DNA of 64,000 nucleotides from Allomyces arbusculus (lineage: Eukaryota; Blastocladiomycota; Blastocladiomycetes; Blastocladiales; Blastocladiaceae): positions 124,001 through 188,000 of the forward strand of contig JADHYV010000009.1 of assembly GCA_027604705.1 (NCBI GenBank), given 5' to 3'. Every line of letters begins with the position of its first letter. Within the stretch, counting starts at the first letter, position 1. The notes beneath the pieces are model-generated. The model saw only the letters and a list, made by a program, of their open reading frames with translations, did no database searches and was not told where the DNA came from. This document shows, in pieces, positions 12,229 through 22,760 of this stretch. The position numbers were made by a program, and so were the translations under genes.

Positions 12229-13005
12229 GTGAGCGTGTGTGCGAGCGCATTTATATAATGTGGATTCCATTTTGGCGCCATTTCCATACCCTTTGATGGC
12301 AATCCTTATTAACCAGGATCGTTAAAGAATGGAAGTGCCTCACATTTTGATCGAAGTTTGGCAAGGTTGACCTGTCACATCGACAGTACTGCGTCGCGTT
12401 GGCCGACCAACATTTGTTGTAGCAAGACTGCACGACCTTCAAATTCATTCCTGCCTGCAACCAGTTTAGGTACCAACGAGTCAAACGCGATCAATATCTG
12501 TCCATAACCTTTGTACATCACACATGGCCCCCACCCACAAAGTCCAGCCGTCGACGTTCTCAAAAAACTGTGTTGTGCCTTGGCCGTGGCGCTGGAAGCA
12601 TTACTGGCGCAATGGAAGTTTCGGCTGAGCTTGGAGTTGGAGGGTGCGGTCAATGTGATGAGCCGGAACGTACCTCTACCGACTGCAACGGAATGCGAGG
12701 TGCCAATGTGAGGTTTTCCTTCATGTTGCCAAGTTTACTGCCAAGTTCTGGCACATATCAACGCAGACGAACTAAGTTGTACGTCTGACCCGGCGTTAAT
12801 TTCTTGGAAACAACACCACGGGGTTTGTCGGAGCTCATTGGGCAGGAGAGCTCGAAGGAGGTTCACGGCGAGTATAATCCATAAAGGATTGTTGGTGCGC
12901 CGACGCTATTTTGCATCAAATCTGCGCGATTGCCGCTGCACTCTGCACTCGCGCTTCCGCGCCAACGCTGACAACTGGCGCAGCGGTTCACTGATTTCAC
13001 TTACC
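12229..13005. other. Intergenic, no gene seen
   Basis: The 3' flank of VMP1 followed by AT-richer sequence. A minus-strand ORF at 12375-12653 and one at 12251-12484 have no recognisable motif; the second has a weak LRR-like feel (NLKVVQSCYNKCW) that is not enough to call. Confidence 0.4.
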
Positions 13006-13164
13006 TACTCAAGCGACCTGAAATATCATTGTGGGAGGTGCTACCGCAAGACGGACGGATCGTTACGGTGCAAGGCCAGATGCAAAAAGGACCCAATGAG
13101 CTTTTAGTATTGCATGGAGTGCAAACAGGGCCATGGCCCTCGCGTGATGTGCAACAATACCTAG
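13006..13164 (+). pseudogene. Decayed second exon of the small secreted Cys-rich family
   Basis: The frame begins YSSDLKYHCGRCYRKTDGS and continues with KARC and YCMEC, matching the Cys module of the intact copies (YSSDNQRHCSGCYIKGDRS at 14407 onward). It is broken at least once and no first exon with a signal peptide is recognisable upstream, so it is a fossil or an isolated exon. The sequence after it resembles the 3' flank of other copies only weakly. Confidence 0.5.
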
Positions 13165-14105
13165 ATTGTTTGGTCGTGCGCTCGTCGTTGTTTGCAGCCG
13201 TGTCCCCGGCTTCTCCTAAGTGTTTGTGGACGTGGAGGTTGTTGGTTTTTGGTCGTTGGCTGTTCTGAATGTGTGTCGTCCATCTAAAGGATACAACGGA
13301 CCTCTTTTCTGTGCTCTGTCTGTTTTGGTTTCGAATTTGTGTTGTGTTTGTGCCTTGTATCGCCATGGGACTACTGTCGATCACGGCACACCAGCGCGCG
13401 CGGACGCTGGCTGTCATGTCTTGGACCCGCGACGGTCCCTGCAGTCAAGGATGTCAGCTCACATCATTCCTCTCGGCTCAAGGATGCGGCCCACTTTCGG
13501 CACAGCCGAATCGCCCATACCAATGAGCTGTGCACCGTGAAGAGGTTGGATGTGTTTGCGAAAGGAGAGCCTTCTCAACCAAAAGATTGGTGGAAAGCAG
13601 CCAGCCAACTTTCGTCATGATGTGAGAAGCCAAGGGAGGATGTTAACTGGTTGTTGTTTTGGGCAAACAGGCGAACATTAGCATCCTGGCGGACGCTCTT
13701 GAATCAATGCACAACTTGCTATGTGACCAGCAGCGCTGCATCACCGTGATCCGTCATGTCTTGGTATGCTTTCGCGACCAACGCGTGTCGCGCCAAGGCC
13801 GTGTCACCAGTGGAGCTGGCCGTCAGAGGACGCTTGCACCGATCTCCGTTACCGCCTGTTGCTTTGGTGCCGCGTTGCCGTCCCACCTACGCGGCCCTTG
13901 GCTGCCTGCGGCAGCGCACATCCCCCCCCCCCCCCTTCCCATAAATTCAGCGCCGCGTCGAAAGCCATTCCTCTCTCTTCATTATGCGATCTGTTGCGCG
14001 CTCGACCGTTCCGCGAGCACCGCTCCCGACCTCCTGCTTGGATCCACGCCCTCAGCAGCGGCCACAACACCAACTCTCGTCTTCGGCCCACCAGTATTTA
14101 CGATC
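13165..14105. other. Intergenic, promoter region of the next gene
   Basis: No supported gene. Contains a run of about 15 C (13922-13935) directly before the TATA-like ATAAATT at 13941 that serves the small secreted gene at 14106. The 5' leader that follows includes a CTGCTTGGATCCACGCC block related to the leader motif of the other copies. Confidence 0.5.
13941..13947 (+). promoter_or_regulatory. TATA-like element of the 14106 gene
   Basis: ATAAATT lies 165 bp upstream of the ATG, like the ATAAATAT elements about 180 bp upstream of the clustered copies, and follows a poly-C tract. Confidence 0.45.
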
Positions 14106-14566
14106 ATGGAACGTTTCAAGGCCTTGCTCATTGCGTGCCTCGCCTCGATCTCCGTGATTGCCATTCTTGCAAGCATTGCTCACTGTACAAGTGTGTCACT
14201 GGTGCCTCTCGGCCGAGATCTGGTCGATACCTATCACAGCGACGGCGACGGCTTGGGGCAAAGTGGCACAGAGAATGACTCGCTTGGCAGTGCTGTTGGG
14301 CCAGAGGACTGCTGGTATGGTCCCTCTGCATTTATCGGGATGGATTAGGTCGACGAGTGCCGATTCGCGTTCGAAGACATTGACCAGGGTTAATCTTGAT
14401 GTTCAGGTACTCAAGCGACAATCAGCGTCACTGCAGCGGCTGTTACATCAAGGGCGATCGGTCGCAGTGGTGCCGGACGAGCCGCTGCGTCAAGCGCCAT
14501 ACAGGCAAATTGGTGTGCTCAGAGTGCCCTGTGGCCAGTCCGACGCGACGGTGCAACAACGTCTAG
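14106..14566 (+). CDS. Small secreted cysteine-rich protein, family member
   Basis: Two exons, 14106-14314 and 14407-14566, giving 122 residues. Residues 1-29 form a signal peptide (ERFKALLIACLASISVIAIL core), then SLVPLGRD, an acidic Ser/Gly-rich linker, then the Cys module: CW|YSSDNQRHCSGCY, SQWCR, SRC, LVCSEC, RRC. The 92-bp intron splits the Trp codon of the Cys-Trp pair (phase 2), exactly as in the other copies. Compared with the copy at 31668, the protein stops just after the RRC motif and lacks the CxCPPxxPPYxC tail. No known domain; the protein is probably secreted and disulfide-bonded. The family is unknown to me, and an effector, adhesion or antimicrobial role is only a guess. Confidence 0.65.
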
Positions 14567-15186
14567 GTGGACGGTCGTTGCGCGATTTGGGTGCCGCGAG
14601 CTGTTCTTTTGTTTGCGATCCGGCCCTAATTTGTTTGCCGGCTCAAAGTCAATGTTGGCTTGATTGTTGGCCAAAGAGTGGGTGAATTCGAATGCATAAT
14701 TACCCATCGTTTCCTGTTTGGATTGTTGCGGCAGGAAGCTGCTTGGATGTCGAGGGCCTTCTCCTGATGCGAGGAAGCGCTCATTTGGTGCCAGACCGAA
14801 TTATGCAAGCTCGTGAACAGCCAGCTGCACTGTATGGAGTGCATAGGGGGCCAGCCGTCCACTCGGTGCCAGTAATGGGCCAGGTCTCGCGGTTGTGTAC
14901 ACATTCTTGGTCTCCGGTCGTAATCCGGCGCTGTGCTTCTCGCTTGCCAGTCGGATCCAGGGTTGGCTTGTTGATGTTTGTAGCCAACGAGTAATTGGAC
15001 ACTTCATTCGAACGTCAAGCATGATATCCTCCCGTGCCTTTGTGCCTTCCTGCAGCACCCCTGCCTGGATTGGACGCAACTCCTCTGTGCTCCGGGTTCC
15101 CACATCATGCCGTGCAACGATATCATTCAATTGAAGTAACCCGCATTCAGTCCGCCTCTTCTCCACCCAAGTCTTCCACCGGCCCG
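14567..15186. other. Intergenic, convergent 3' flanks
   Basis: The first 110 bases after the stop share words with the 3' flanks of other family copies (for example CGGTCGTTGCGCG, and TGTTGGCTTGATT compared with TGTTGGCTCTGATT). No gene seen in the remainder. Confidence 0.45.
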
Positions 15187-16136
15187 TTACGCGCTCGTGA
15201 TCGCGCGGATGAAGTCTTGTGGAGTGTAATGACGGCAGGAAGGGTCAGTCTGCGGTCGGTGACATGTGGTCCCAAAACGGCGGCAGCGCAAAACGTACCC
15301 TCGTACTTGACTTGCCCATCCTTGGTCATGTCAACGTACTTGAGCAACTCGTCGACCTCGGCATTCGTCATCTTCTCGCCGAGCGACGTCAAGACTAGAG
15401 GCCGAGGTCCGCGCGACGTGAGGCCGGGGAGCGCTTGCGACAAGTCCAGTCGAGTCACACCGACGCACCATAACGTAGCTCGCCCGACGAAATGAACCCG
15501 GCGCCTTCCTTGTCGAACACAGCAAACCCTTGGCAAAACTCATCAATGGTACCGGCGGCCTTGAACCCGTCGGGCCGCGACAGAATGTCCTTGAACAGGT
15601 CAAAGCTGATGGGCTTCTGGCCCTCTGTTGATGTTGTGGACGAAGAGGTGTGAGAATTGCAGAGCATGCGCACGGTGCGGTGAGGCGGAAGAGGGGGATG
15701 CGTACTGTCGGGCAAGGCCGCGAGAATGTCGGCGACCTGGGCCTCGGTCGGGTTCTGGCCGATCGAGCGCAGCACGTCGCCAAGCGCTATCGACTCGACG
15801 TGACGTCAGCGGCCGGATCAGGGCCGAGAAACAGCTGGTGTCGCGCGGTTCGTACCATCGGGCTCAATGAAGCCGTTGCCCTTGCGGTCAAAGAGAGAGA
15901 AGACCTCCTTGAATTCTACACGATCGGCGCCGAGAACGCGGTACTTCAGTCACCAAGTCGCACGGGCCGGTTCCGGCAGGGCGAGGACGCGCACGCACCG
16001 GCAATCTGGTCCTCGGAGAAGTTCTGAAATAGAATCGATCGGCACGAGATGGTAGGACGGCGGGTATCGGTGAGCATCGGGGGGTGTGGGCGGCGCCAGA
16101 ATCAGGTGCTACCATAAATGGATTGGCACACACCAT
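15187..16136 (-). CDS. MLC1: Myosin essential light chain (Mlc1/Cdc4-type EF-hand protein)
   Basis: Essential light chains bind the first IQ motif of myosin heavy chains (myosin II and V) and support cytokinesis and transport. Seven exons (minus): 16136-16134, 16023-15999, 15915-15856, 15786-15706, 15624-15469, 15394-15299, 15215-15187, giving 149 residues, the usual length. Family blocks: NFSEDQIAEFKEVFSLFDRK, LRSIGQNPTEAQV, EFCQGFAVFDKEGAGFI, VLTSLGEKMTNAEVDELL and a final EDFIRAITSA. The EF-loops are imperfect (loop 1 ends in Ala, loop 3 lacks acidic residues at positions 3 and 5), as usual for essential light chains that do not need Ca. The first exon is just the ATG, followed at once by an intron; this fits calmodulin-family genes but needs transcript proof. 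Head to head with NOP9 (414 bp between starts). Confidence 0.9.
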
Positions 16137-16550
16137 GGCGACTTGGTTGGATATGGGGGGGCGGGGGGGGGGGGCGGCGTGTCGGGGATTGGATCAAAGC
16201 AGAGATCGACAGCAGCGTGTTGCAGCGAGTTGGTGTTGGCGTCGCAGACAGGAGAAGAGACGATTGCGGCAGCTGCAACAGGGTCATGCAATGTCAGGCG
16301 AATCGCGGCGAGCCAAAGCGAGCGAACGCGAGTCGCGCATGCCAACGCTGGGAGACGCGTTGCAAGGTGCAGCAACTTATCACGCGCAGGCATGTGATGC
16401 TGTCAACACTGCCTCACGGCCATCACGAGCCTTGTTGGACAGGTCGAGCACCACCACCAACGATTCCAACGTAAATCTCGTCGCGCAGGACGAGTTGCTG
16501 CCAGCAACGACAAATACGCGGCTACCAGCTCTCCCGACCCAACTTCAATC

Positions 16551-19319
16551 ATGGATGGACGACCTCAACGAGGACGCGGACGAGGCCGCGGCGGCCGTGG
16601 ACGTGGCCAATCTCGCGGCGGCGGCGGCTTCTCCGGGAGGTCCGACCACGACTGGAATGGATCATCGCGACGCAACGATCGCAACGAACGCGGCGACCGC
16701 GACTGGAATGGCCCGTCCCATCGCAACGACCGTAACCGCGACTGGAATGGCCCACCACAAGGTCACGACCGCCACGACCGCTCCCACGACGACCGCTCCC
16801 ACCACGACCGCTCCCGCGACGAGCACCCGTCCGAGGCACTGATGGACGAGGACCAGCCGCCGACCGCCGAGGTGCTGTTTGGTGTCGTCGACCAGGAGAC
16901 GCGCCAGTACTTCAAGTCGATCGAGGGTCGCATCGACATGAACGAATGGGAGTCGGAGGAGGGTGGGTAAACCCATTTTCGTCCATTGTGGCAGGCGTAC
17001 AACGATTCTGACAGCGTCCTTTCGTTTCTGCTGCTCCAGATCTGCAAATTTTCCTGTCGAACGTCTACGAGGAGGTGCAGGACAAGGAGCTCGTGCTCGC
17101 CACCGACGCGGAAACGTCGGTCGTGCTCGAAAAGCTGCTGCGCATCTCGTCCGATGTGCATCTGCGCATCTTCATGGACAAGATGTCCGGCAAGTACGTT
17201 TGAGCGGGCTTCACATTGACGTGATGCCGACGGCTCTGACCCGTTCCTTCTCGCCATGACAGCTTTGTTCACCTGTTCAAGCATTTTTGCGCGTCGCATG
17301 TGTGCCAGACCCTTCTCGTTCTCGCCGCGGATGTCCTGGAGCGTGAGGTTCGTCGACATCGCTTGCATTTCTCACCTCATTCTATTCACCGCGCTCACTC
17401 CCCGCTGTATTACTTGACCTCAGGCCAGGGGCACCTCCCCCGACAACGCGCCCGACGACCTGCCGACTATGACCGAGCTCGTCACGACCATGTGCGAGCA
17501 GCTGCGCACGTTCCTCGCCGTCCTCTCGCGCGACCGCCACTCGACCTTCGTTATCCGCGTCCTGCTCTCGGTCCTGTCGGGCACGCCGCTGACCACGGCC
17601 GCGGTGCGGTCCAAAAAGTCAAAGGCATGGAACCAGCGGCACAACGCCACAGAGGTGGTGCCCGCGGTCAACTCGAAACCGCGCACGGTCCCGGCGGCCC
17701 TCGCCCCCGTGCGTACTGCCGTCCTCGACGAACTGACGACCGCCTTGGCGCCGCATGCGCGCACATTCGCGTTTGACCCCGTCGTGAACCCGGTCCTGCA
17801 ACTCCTCCTCGGTGCAGTCGCCGACAAGGACGCGCTCGTCAAGACGTTGCTCATGCAGGACTCGGCGAACGCGTCTGAGGAGCAGCAGGACGAGTACGTC
17901 AATAACCTGATGGAAACGCCCGTCGGGTCGCGTTTGTTCGAAAAGGTCCTAGCCATTTGCTCGGCGACGGCGTTCCACCAGATCTACACGCGCCATTTCC
18001 GCGGCAAGCTCGCGACGCAGTGCCGGCACCCGGCAGCCAATTTCGTTGTGCAAGCCTTGATTGCCAATGTCAAGTCCGAGTCGCAAATGGAGCTCTTGCT
18101 CGACGAGCTCGCGCCGGCGTTTGACCAGCTGCTGTTCCGCGGGCGGCCGCTGATCATTGTGCAATTCCTTGAACTCGCGCACAAGTACAAGAATTACCGC
18201 ACCGTGCTCAAGCCGTTGTATGCCGCGATTGGGATCAAGCGGCCGCGCGACTTGCTGCCGACACTGCTCTACCTGAACCGCAACTACCCCGGGTACGACG
18301 ACGCCGACGCGCCCGCTACTGCAGCTGACGGTGCTACCGGTGACGAGTCGGTGCCCAACGCGGCCCCCGTCAAACGGCAGCGGCAACGTCACCGAGGGGG
18401 TCCGCGGCACGACGACGCGGCCGACGCGCGCGCCGTGACCGTATCCCCCGCGGGTAACCAGATCATCACGACGATTCTGCGCATGCCGGCTGCGCACAAC
18501 AAGGAACTCGTCGACAGTTTCCTCGCGCGCGAGATGACCTGGTACCACCCGTACATGGTCGACCCGGTCGTGTCGTTTACGCTGCAGGCGTTTTTGACGG
18601 CGCCGACCGTCAACGTCCCGCCCAAGCGCAAGCTGCTGTTCTCGCTGCTCAACCACACGTCGGACATGGATTTGGCGACGCTTGCCGCCGATAAGTTTGG
18701 GTCGCATATTGTCGATGCGCTCTGGGCCATGGCCGATTTGGACGCCAAGGACCGGATCGCCGCGGATTTGTTGGCGCACGAGAAAAAGGTGACTGGGTCG
18801 CGGCACGGCACGTTTGTCTGGCGCAATTGCGGGCTCGAGCAGTACAAGAAGAAGCGCGACGAGTGGATGCAGCGGCAGCAGGGCATCGATAAGAAGAAGG
18901 CGCTCTTCCAGGACCTGCTCGATGACGAGACGACCGAGGCACTCGCGACGCTCGGGATGGCGCCGCCGACCAAGGCCAATGATGATGACGAGGTGGACGA
19001 GGAATTGGAGGACGTGCTGGTCTCGAAGAAGAAAAAGCGTGTGCCGCTCGCGCACGTCGAGGACGAGATTGACCAAGTGTTCAAGAGCAAGTCGACCAAG
19101 GGGCTCACGCACGACGAGCAGGTTGAGTACGTGCATGAGGAGACGGTCAAGGTCGTGCAGGACAAAAACATGGCCGAGGTGCTTGACGCGATCAAGGCGA
19201 CCAAGAAGCGCAAGAAGAGCAAAAAGGCGGCGGCCGAAAAGGAGGCTGACAGCGACGAGGACGAGTCGTCGGCAAAGCGGCGCAAGAAGAAGCGGGCCAA
19301 GCGCCAGTTTGCGTCGTAA
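16551..19319 (+). CDS. NOP9: Nucleolar Pumilio-like protein NOP9 (18S rRNA maturation)
   Basis: NOP9 binds pre-rRNA through PUF repeats and protects the ITS1/20S region during 40S assembly. Exons: 16551-16962, 17040-17193, 17263-17347, 17424-19319, giving 848 residues. Conserved parts: YFKSIEGRIDMNEWESEE (first repeat lead-in), HSTFVIRVLLSVLSG, HPAANFVVQALI, DKFGSHIVDALW, and HGTFVWRNCGLEQYKKKRDEW followed by QQGIDKKKALFQDLL, which match human NOP9 HHVARNVALTTFLKRREAW then QQGAVAKRRRALNSIL. The C-terminus is a Lys/Arg-rich nucleolar tail (KKRKKSKK; KRRKKKRAK) with acidic patches. The N-terminal 90 residues are unusual: RGG-type Gly/Arg repeats followed by tandem DWNG..RNDR units and a His/Asp/Arg-rich run. 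Confidence 0.92.
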
Positions 19320-19567
19320 TTTGTCGGTTTTCTTTGGGGGTGCTTATCGTGTGTGACTTGGTTCATAAAACGGTTTGGTTTTTTCGATGCGATGATGCAA
19401 GCAATTCATTTCGAACGGGAACACGCAGAAGATACAAAAATGAAGAACCTTGGAGGTTCGGCGTGGCCTATTAATTGCAAACGCACGGTGCCCAATGAAC
19501 AGACTCGGAGGGCAGGGCGATGGCGATCGGGCGGGGACAGGAAAGAGCAGCGAGTTTTGGGTGACGT
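19320..19567. other. Short convergent intergenic region
   Basis: Lies between the stops of NOP9 and the Mms2-type gene. AT-richer; no gene. Confidence 0.6.
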
Positions 19568-20409
19568 TTAGAAAGTCGAGCCCTCCGGGGGCTGCGGCAG
19601 CTTCCGGCCCGACGTGGCCATCTCCCTAGAAACAGCCATCGTGTGTGAGAAGCGGGATCAGTAGAAATGGTCGATAGTGGCGATGTGGTTGCGCACCGGC
19701 GAATCTCCGACAGGACCGTCTCCATCGTGTAGTTGCGGCTCCAGCGGGCAAGGCAGTCGAGCTTGCTGGGCTCCACCTGGATCCATCGATACCAAGTCAG
19801 TTGTGGGTGTGACAACGGCGACACAAAGAGCAGCGGAGAACGTACGCGGCCCGTCGACGCGTGAACGCACGGTAAGTTAACCTTGGAAATGAACTTGACA
19901 ATCGGCGCGCTGTCCGGGTAGTTTTGGTCGCAGTGCAGCGTCAACGAGTAGATGCGGTTTTCGTGCACAGACTGGGGCATGGAACAGCGAGCACGTCAGG
20001 CCTGATCGGTGCAACGAGTCTCAATCGCCGCGCCAAGGACGCGGTAAAACATACGTGGGGAGGGCCCAGGATTGTGCCGTTCCAGTCGCTCATGAAGATG
20101 TCATCCGGGTTGGCGAGACCATACGAAATGGTGCCATCGCCGATGCCTGGCGCGTCGAGCGAAACTGTGGTCAGCACGAGCACGAGCACGAACACGAGCT
20201 GAAGCGGGCCGGCAGCAGAGCACGATGCGCACCCTTCTCGCCCTTCTCGAGCTCTTCGAGCAGTCGGAAGTTGCGGGGGACTAGACATGAATGCGCGCAG
20301 GGGACCCGGTCAGGTCAAGTCTTTGAGCTTGGGGGCGACGATTCGTGGTGGCGCGCCAAGGACGGCGCGCGCGTGTTGAACATGCGTGCTCTTGCTCACC
20401 CTTGGCCAT
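19568..20409 (-). CDS. MMS2: Ubiquitin E2 variant, Mms2/UBE2V type
   Basis: E2 variants pair with Ubc13 to build Lys63-linked ubiquitin chains in DNA-damage tolerance. Six exons (minus): 20409-20400, 20280-20233, 20146-20055, 19971-19846, 19776-19697, 19625-19568, giving 137 residues, the same length as yeast Mms2. Blocks: [75 protein letters not shown] and the C-terminus [11 protein letters not shown] (human LPQPPEGQ). The HPN/catalytic-Cys segment of active E2s is absent, as expected of a variant. The first coding exon is only ten bases. Shares a 288-bp upstream region with TRAPPC2. Confidence 0.95.
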
Positions 20410-20697
20410 GGTGTCGTGTTGCAGCAGGAGGCGGTCGCGTTGCTTCGAGTTGCAGCGCGTTGGGAGGTTGGTTTCTTGGATACGAGACGGGGTGCAGCAG
20501 GCGGCGACTTCGACCTGCACTGGCGCAGGTCGCGGCCGAAAGCGTCAGGTGATCCAGGAGGACCGCGATGGACGGTGGCCCGCTTGGCCCGCTTGCTCAC
20601 GGCCAACATCACCGTCTGCAGCTCGACATTGCCGCGAATCTGCAAGACCGGCGCTCGCTGTATCTCCCACTCGCTGCAACTGGACCGCGCTGCAGCC

Positions 20698-21470
20698 ATG
20701 AGCTATTATTTCGCCATTGTCGGCACGAGGGACAGCCCCATCTACGAAGCAGCCATCGGCAACCCGCTCAAGGTCAGCAGAACGATTCACGACGTGAATC
20801 ACCAACCACCTTGGCCAACTTCAATGCCATGCTGCCAGATCTCACGCTGATACGCGCTTGGCCTCCGCCGTCGCGCAAACAGGATGATGGGAAGCATCTC
20901 CATCAATTTGTGCTGCACGCCGCGCTCGACTTTGTCGACGACATCATGTGGACGACGCCAAACATGTGCAATCTTTGCCGCAACTTTTATCGAATCACAG
21001 CCAGGACTTTAGTGTTAACGAGCGTGTTGGTTGGCTCAGGTATCTGCGCGTCGTCGACAAGTTCAATGACTGGTTTGTCAGTGCCTTTGTGTCCGCTGGA
21101 AGTACGTTGATGCATTCGGCGCGCGCAAGCTACTGCTTGTCATCGTTTTGCGTCGGTCTCGGTGCTGATTTCATAAGCCACGCGCTGTTCAACCAAGACA
21201 TCCGTTTCATGCTGCTGCACGATTCCAAGAACGAGGACGGGATCCGCAATTTCTTCACCGACGTGCACGAGCTCTACATCAAGGTCTGTCCGCTTCCGCT
21301 CCTCCATGCTTCATATCCTGTCTCGCCGCACGTGGGTCTTTTGCTGACCGAAATGCCGTGGTTTGCCAACCGCTCAGTCGCTCATGAACCCGTTTTACGA
21401 AGTTAACGACCCGATTGACAACCCTGCGTTTGATTTGAAAGTCCGCACAATAGCTCGCAGGTATTTGTAA
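20698..21470 (+). CDS. TRAPPC2: TRAPP complex subunit 2 (sedlin, Trs20)
   Basis: Longin-fold subunit of TRAPP complexes, which act as GEFs for Rab1/Rab11 in ER-Golgi traffic. Five exons: 20698-20772, 20883-20965, 21040-21101, 21198-21283, 21378-21470, giving 132 residues. Nearly identical to human sedlin over MSYYFAIVGTRDSPIYEA, HLHQFVLHAALDFVDDIMW, NMYLRVVDKFNDWFVSAFV, IRFMLLHDSKNEDGIRNFF and SLMNPFYEVNDPI, ending VRTIARRYL. The poorly conserved loop after the first strand is shortened relative to human. Divergent from the Mms2 gene. Confidence 0.95.
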
Positions 21471-21872
21471 CACGAACAATTTTGTTTGGACTTCCTGGAT
21501 AGCTGCCCGCGGTTTGCATTCATACAAATGGATCACCACGCGACTGTTTCTGGAAAATCAATGTCACCCACTCTCGATGCATGGACGGAAAGGGGGCCGA
21601 GATGAGTGCAAGGCGTGGGCGAGGAGTTTGTCACAACCCCACCCGCATTGGATTGGAGTATCTGTCAAACGAAGAGATGGAAGGCACTGGCTCGGTTCTG
21701 GTGCCGCACGCATGAGCGTCACAGTGCTGTGGTGAGGCGCGCCGTCGCGATTGTGGAACCTCATAGCGCTTTTCCCACAGTTCCGTTCGATTCGATGGTT
21801 GGGCCATGATTCTGAGGGGCGAAGTGAATTGGGACGAAGTTCAAGCATGCATTCGTCATGCATGGACAAAAA
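21471..21872. other. Intergenic, no gene seen
   Basis: The 3' flanks of TRAPPC2 (+) and the small secreted gene (-). Only short non-homologous ORFs. Confidence 0.55.
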
Positions 21873-22362
21873 CTAAGCATCACAGCAAATCCGCCGCATC
21901 AAGCGTGCACAACCCAAACAGACAAAACTGCACCAGCCATGCTGAAGCTGCAGGCGCTCATCACAGAACTTGTGGTCGCCGCGTTTCTTGCACGAATTGC
22001 CGGGACGCTTGCAAAACTTGTACCGGCCATCTTTCATGCAACACGGCGTGCAGTGGCGGCCATTGTCACGCGAGTACCTGTACCCGCATTCGTGATCGGT
22101 TCCGCCGCCGCTGTCAGTGTTGACACGCATGGTCCAGGGGCCACGGTCCACGATGAGTAACGCGGTCGAACGCCAAGATATGTACGTATCCGTACCAACG
22201 CTCTGGTGGACCAGCTGCTGCGGCAACGGTACTCCCTGCGTCTTGATTTGCGCCGGGCACGGGGATCGCAAGCACGGGATGCGATTTGAGCGCGGAGGCG
22301 ATGACCAAGATATGCATGGTAATCACGACGAGTGCGAGGATTCGGGTCGTGGCGTGCGTCAT
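21873..22362 (-). CDS. Small secreted cysteine-rich protein, divergent family member
   Basis: Two exons on the minus strand, 22362-22196 and 22077-21873, giving 123 residues. The signal peptide (ILALVVITMHILVIASAL core) is followed by LAIPVPGANQD, matching the PVPD block of the family. The intron (118 bp) splits a Trp codon as in the others, but the Cys before the Trp is replaced: ERW|YSRDNGRHCTPCC. The Cys module continues KFCKR, NSCKK, HKFCDE, then an extra C-terminal segment with five more Cys (WCSFVCLGC, ICC). So this copy has a longer, differently spaced Cys tail. Lies 3' to the intact F-box/LRR gene, same strand. No known domain. Confidence 0.6.
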
Positions 22363-22486
22363 AGTGAGTTGTGATCTTGAACAGCAGCTAGTCCAGATCA
22401 CGTTGAGCGAGGCCAGTCCACGTGTGGTGAGGCCGTACGGGGGCTTTGAGATGGTGAGAAAGACTGTTAGCGCAGCACAAGCTCCA

Positions 22487-22493
22487 ATTTATA
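22487..22493 (-). promoter_or_regulatory. TATA box of the 22362 gene
   Basis: Minus-strand TATAAAT, about 130 bp upstream of the ATG at 22362, in a leader that also contains the CT-rich stretch seen in other copies. Confidence 0.45.
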
Positions 22494-22760
22494 CAATGAA
22501 TACAATGCGTGCCGACGATGGTGTGGTCAAGTCGTGCCCACAGCGGGCAAGTGGAACGCAGCGATGCTCCGGCAAAGCGTCGATGCGGCGCACTTTCGCT
22601 GATGTCCTATGGCCAGCTGAACGGTGTTTGTGCGGGTCACAGTACCCTGAGAGATGAACAGACTTGGATTGAAAAAAATGGAAAATGAAGGGAAGGCAAT
22701 CCTCACCGGCGAAACGCATGCATGCCAATGACAGCGTTTTGTCCAGCAAAATCGCACGCA

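Noticed and set aside
17949-19136. 395-codon minus-strand ORF, and 18389-19366 likewise
   Set aside because: Exact antisense of NOP9; Leu/Val/Arg-rich shadow with no motif.
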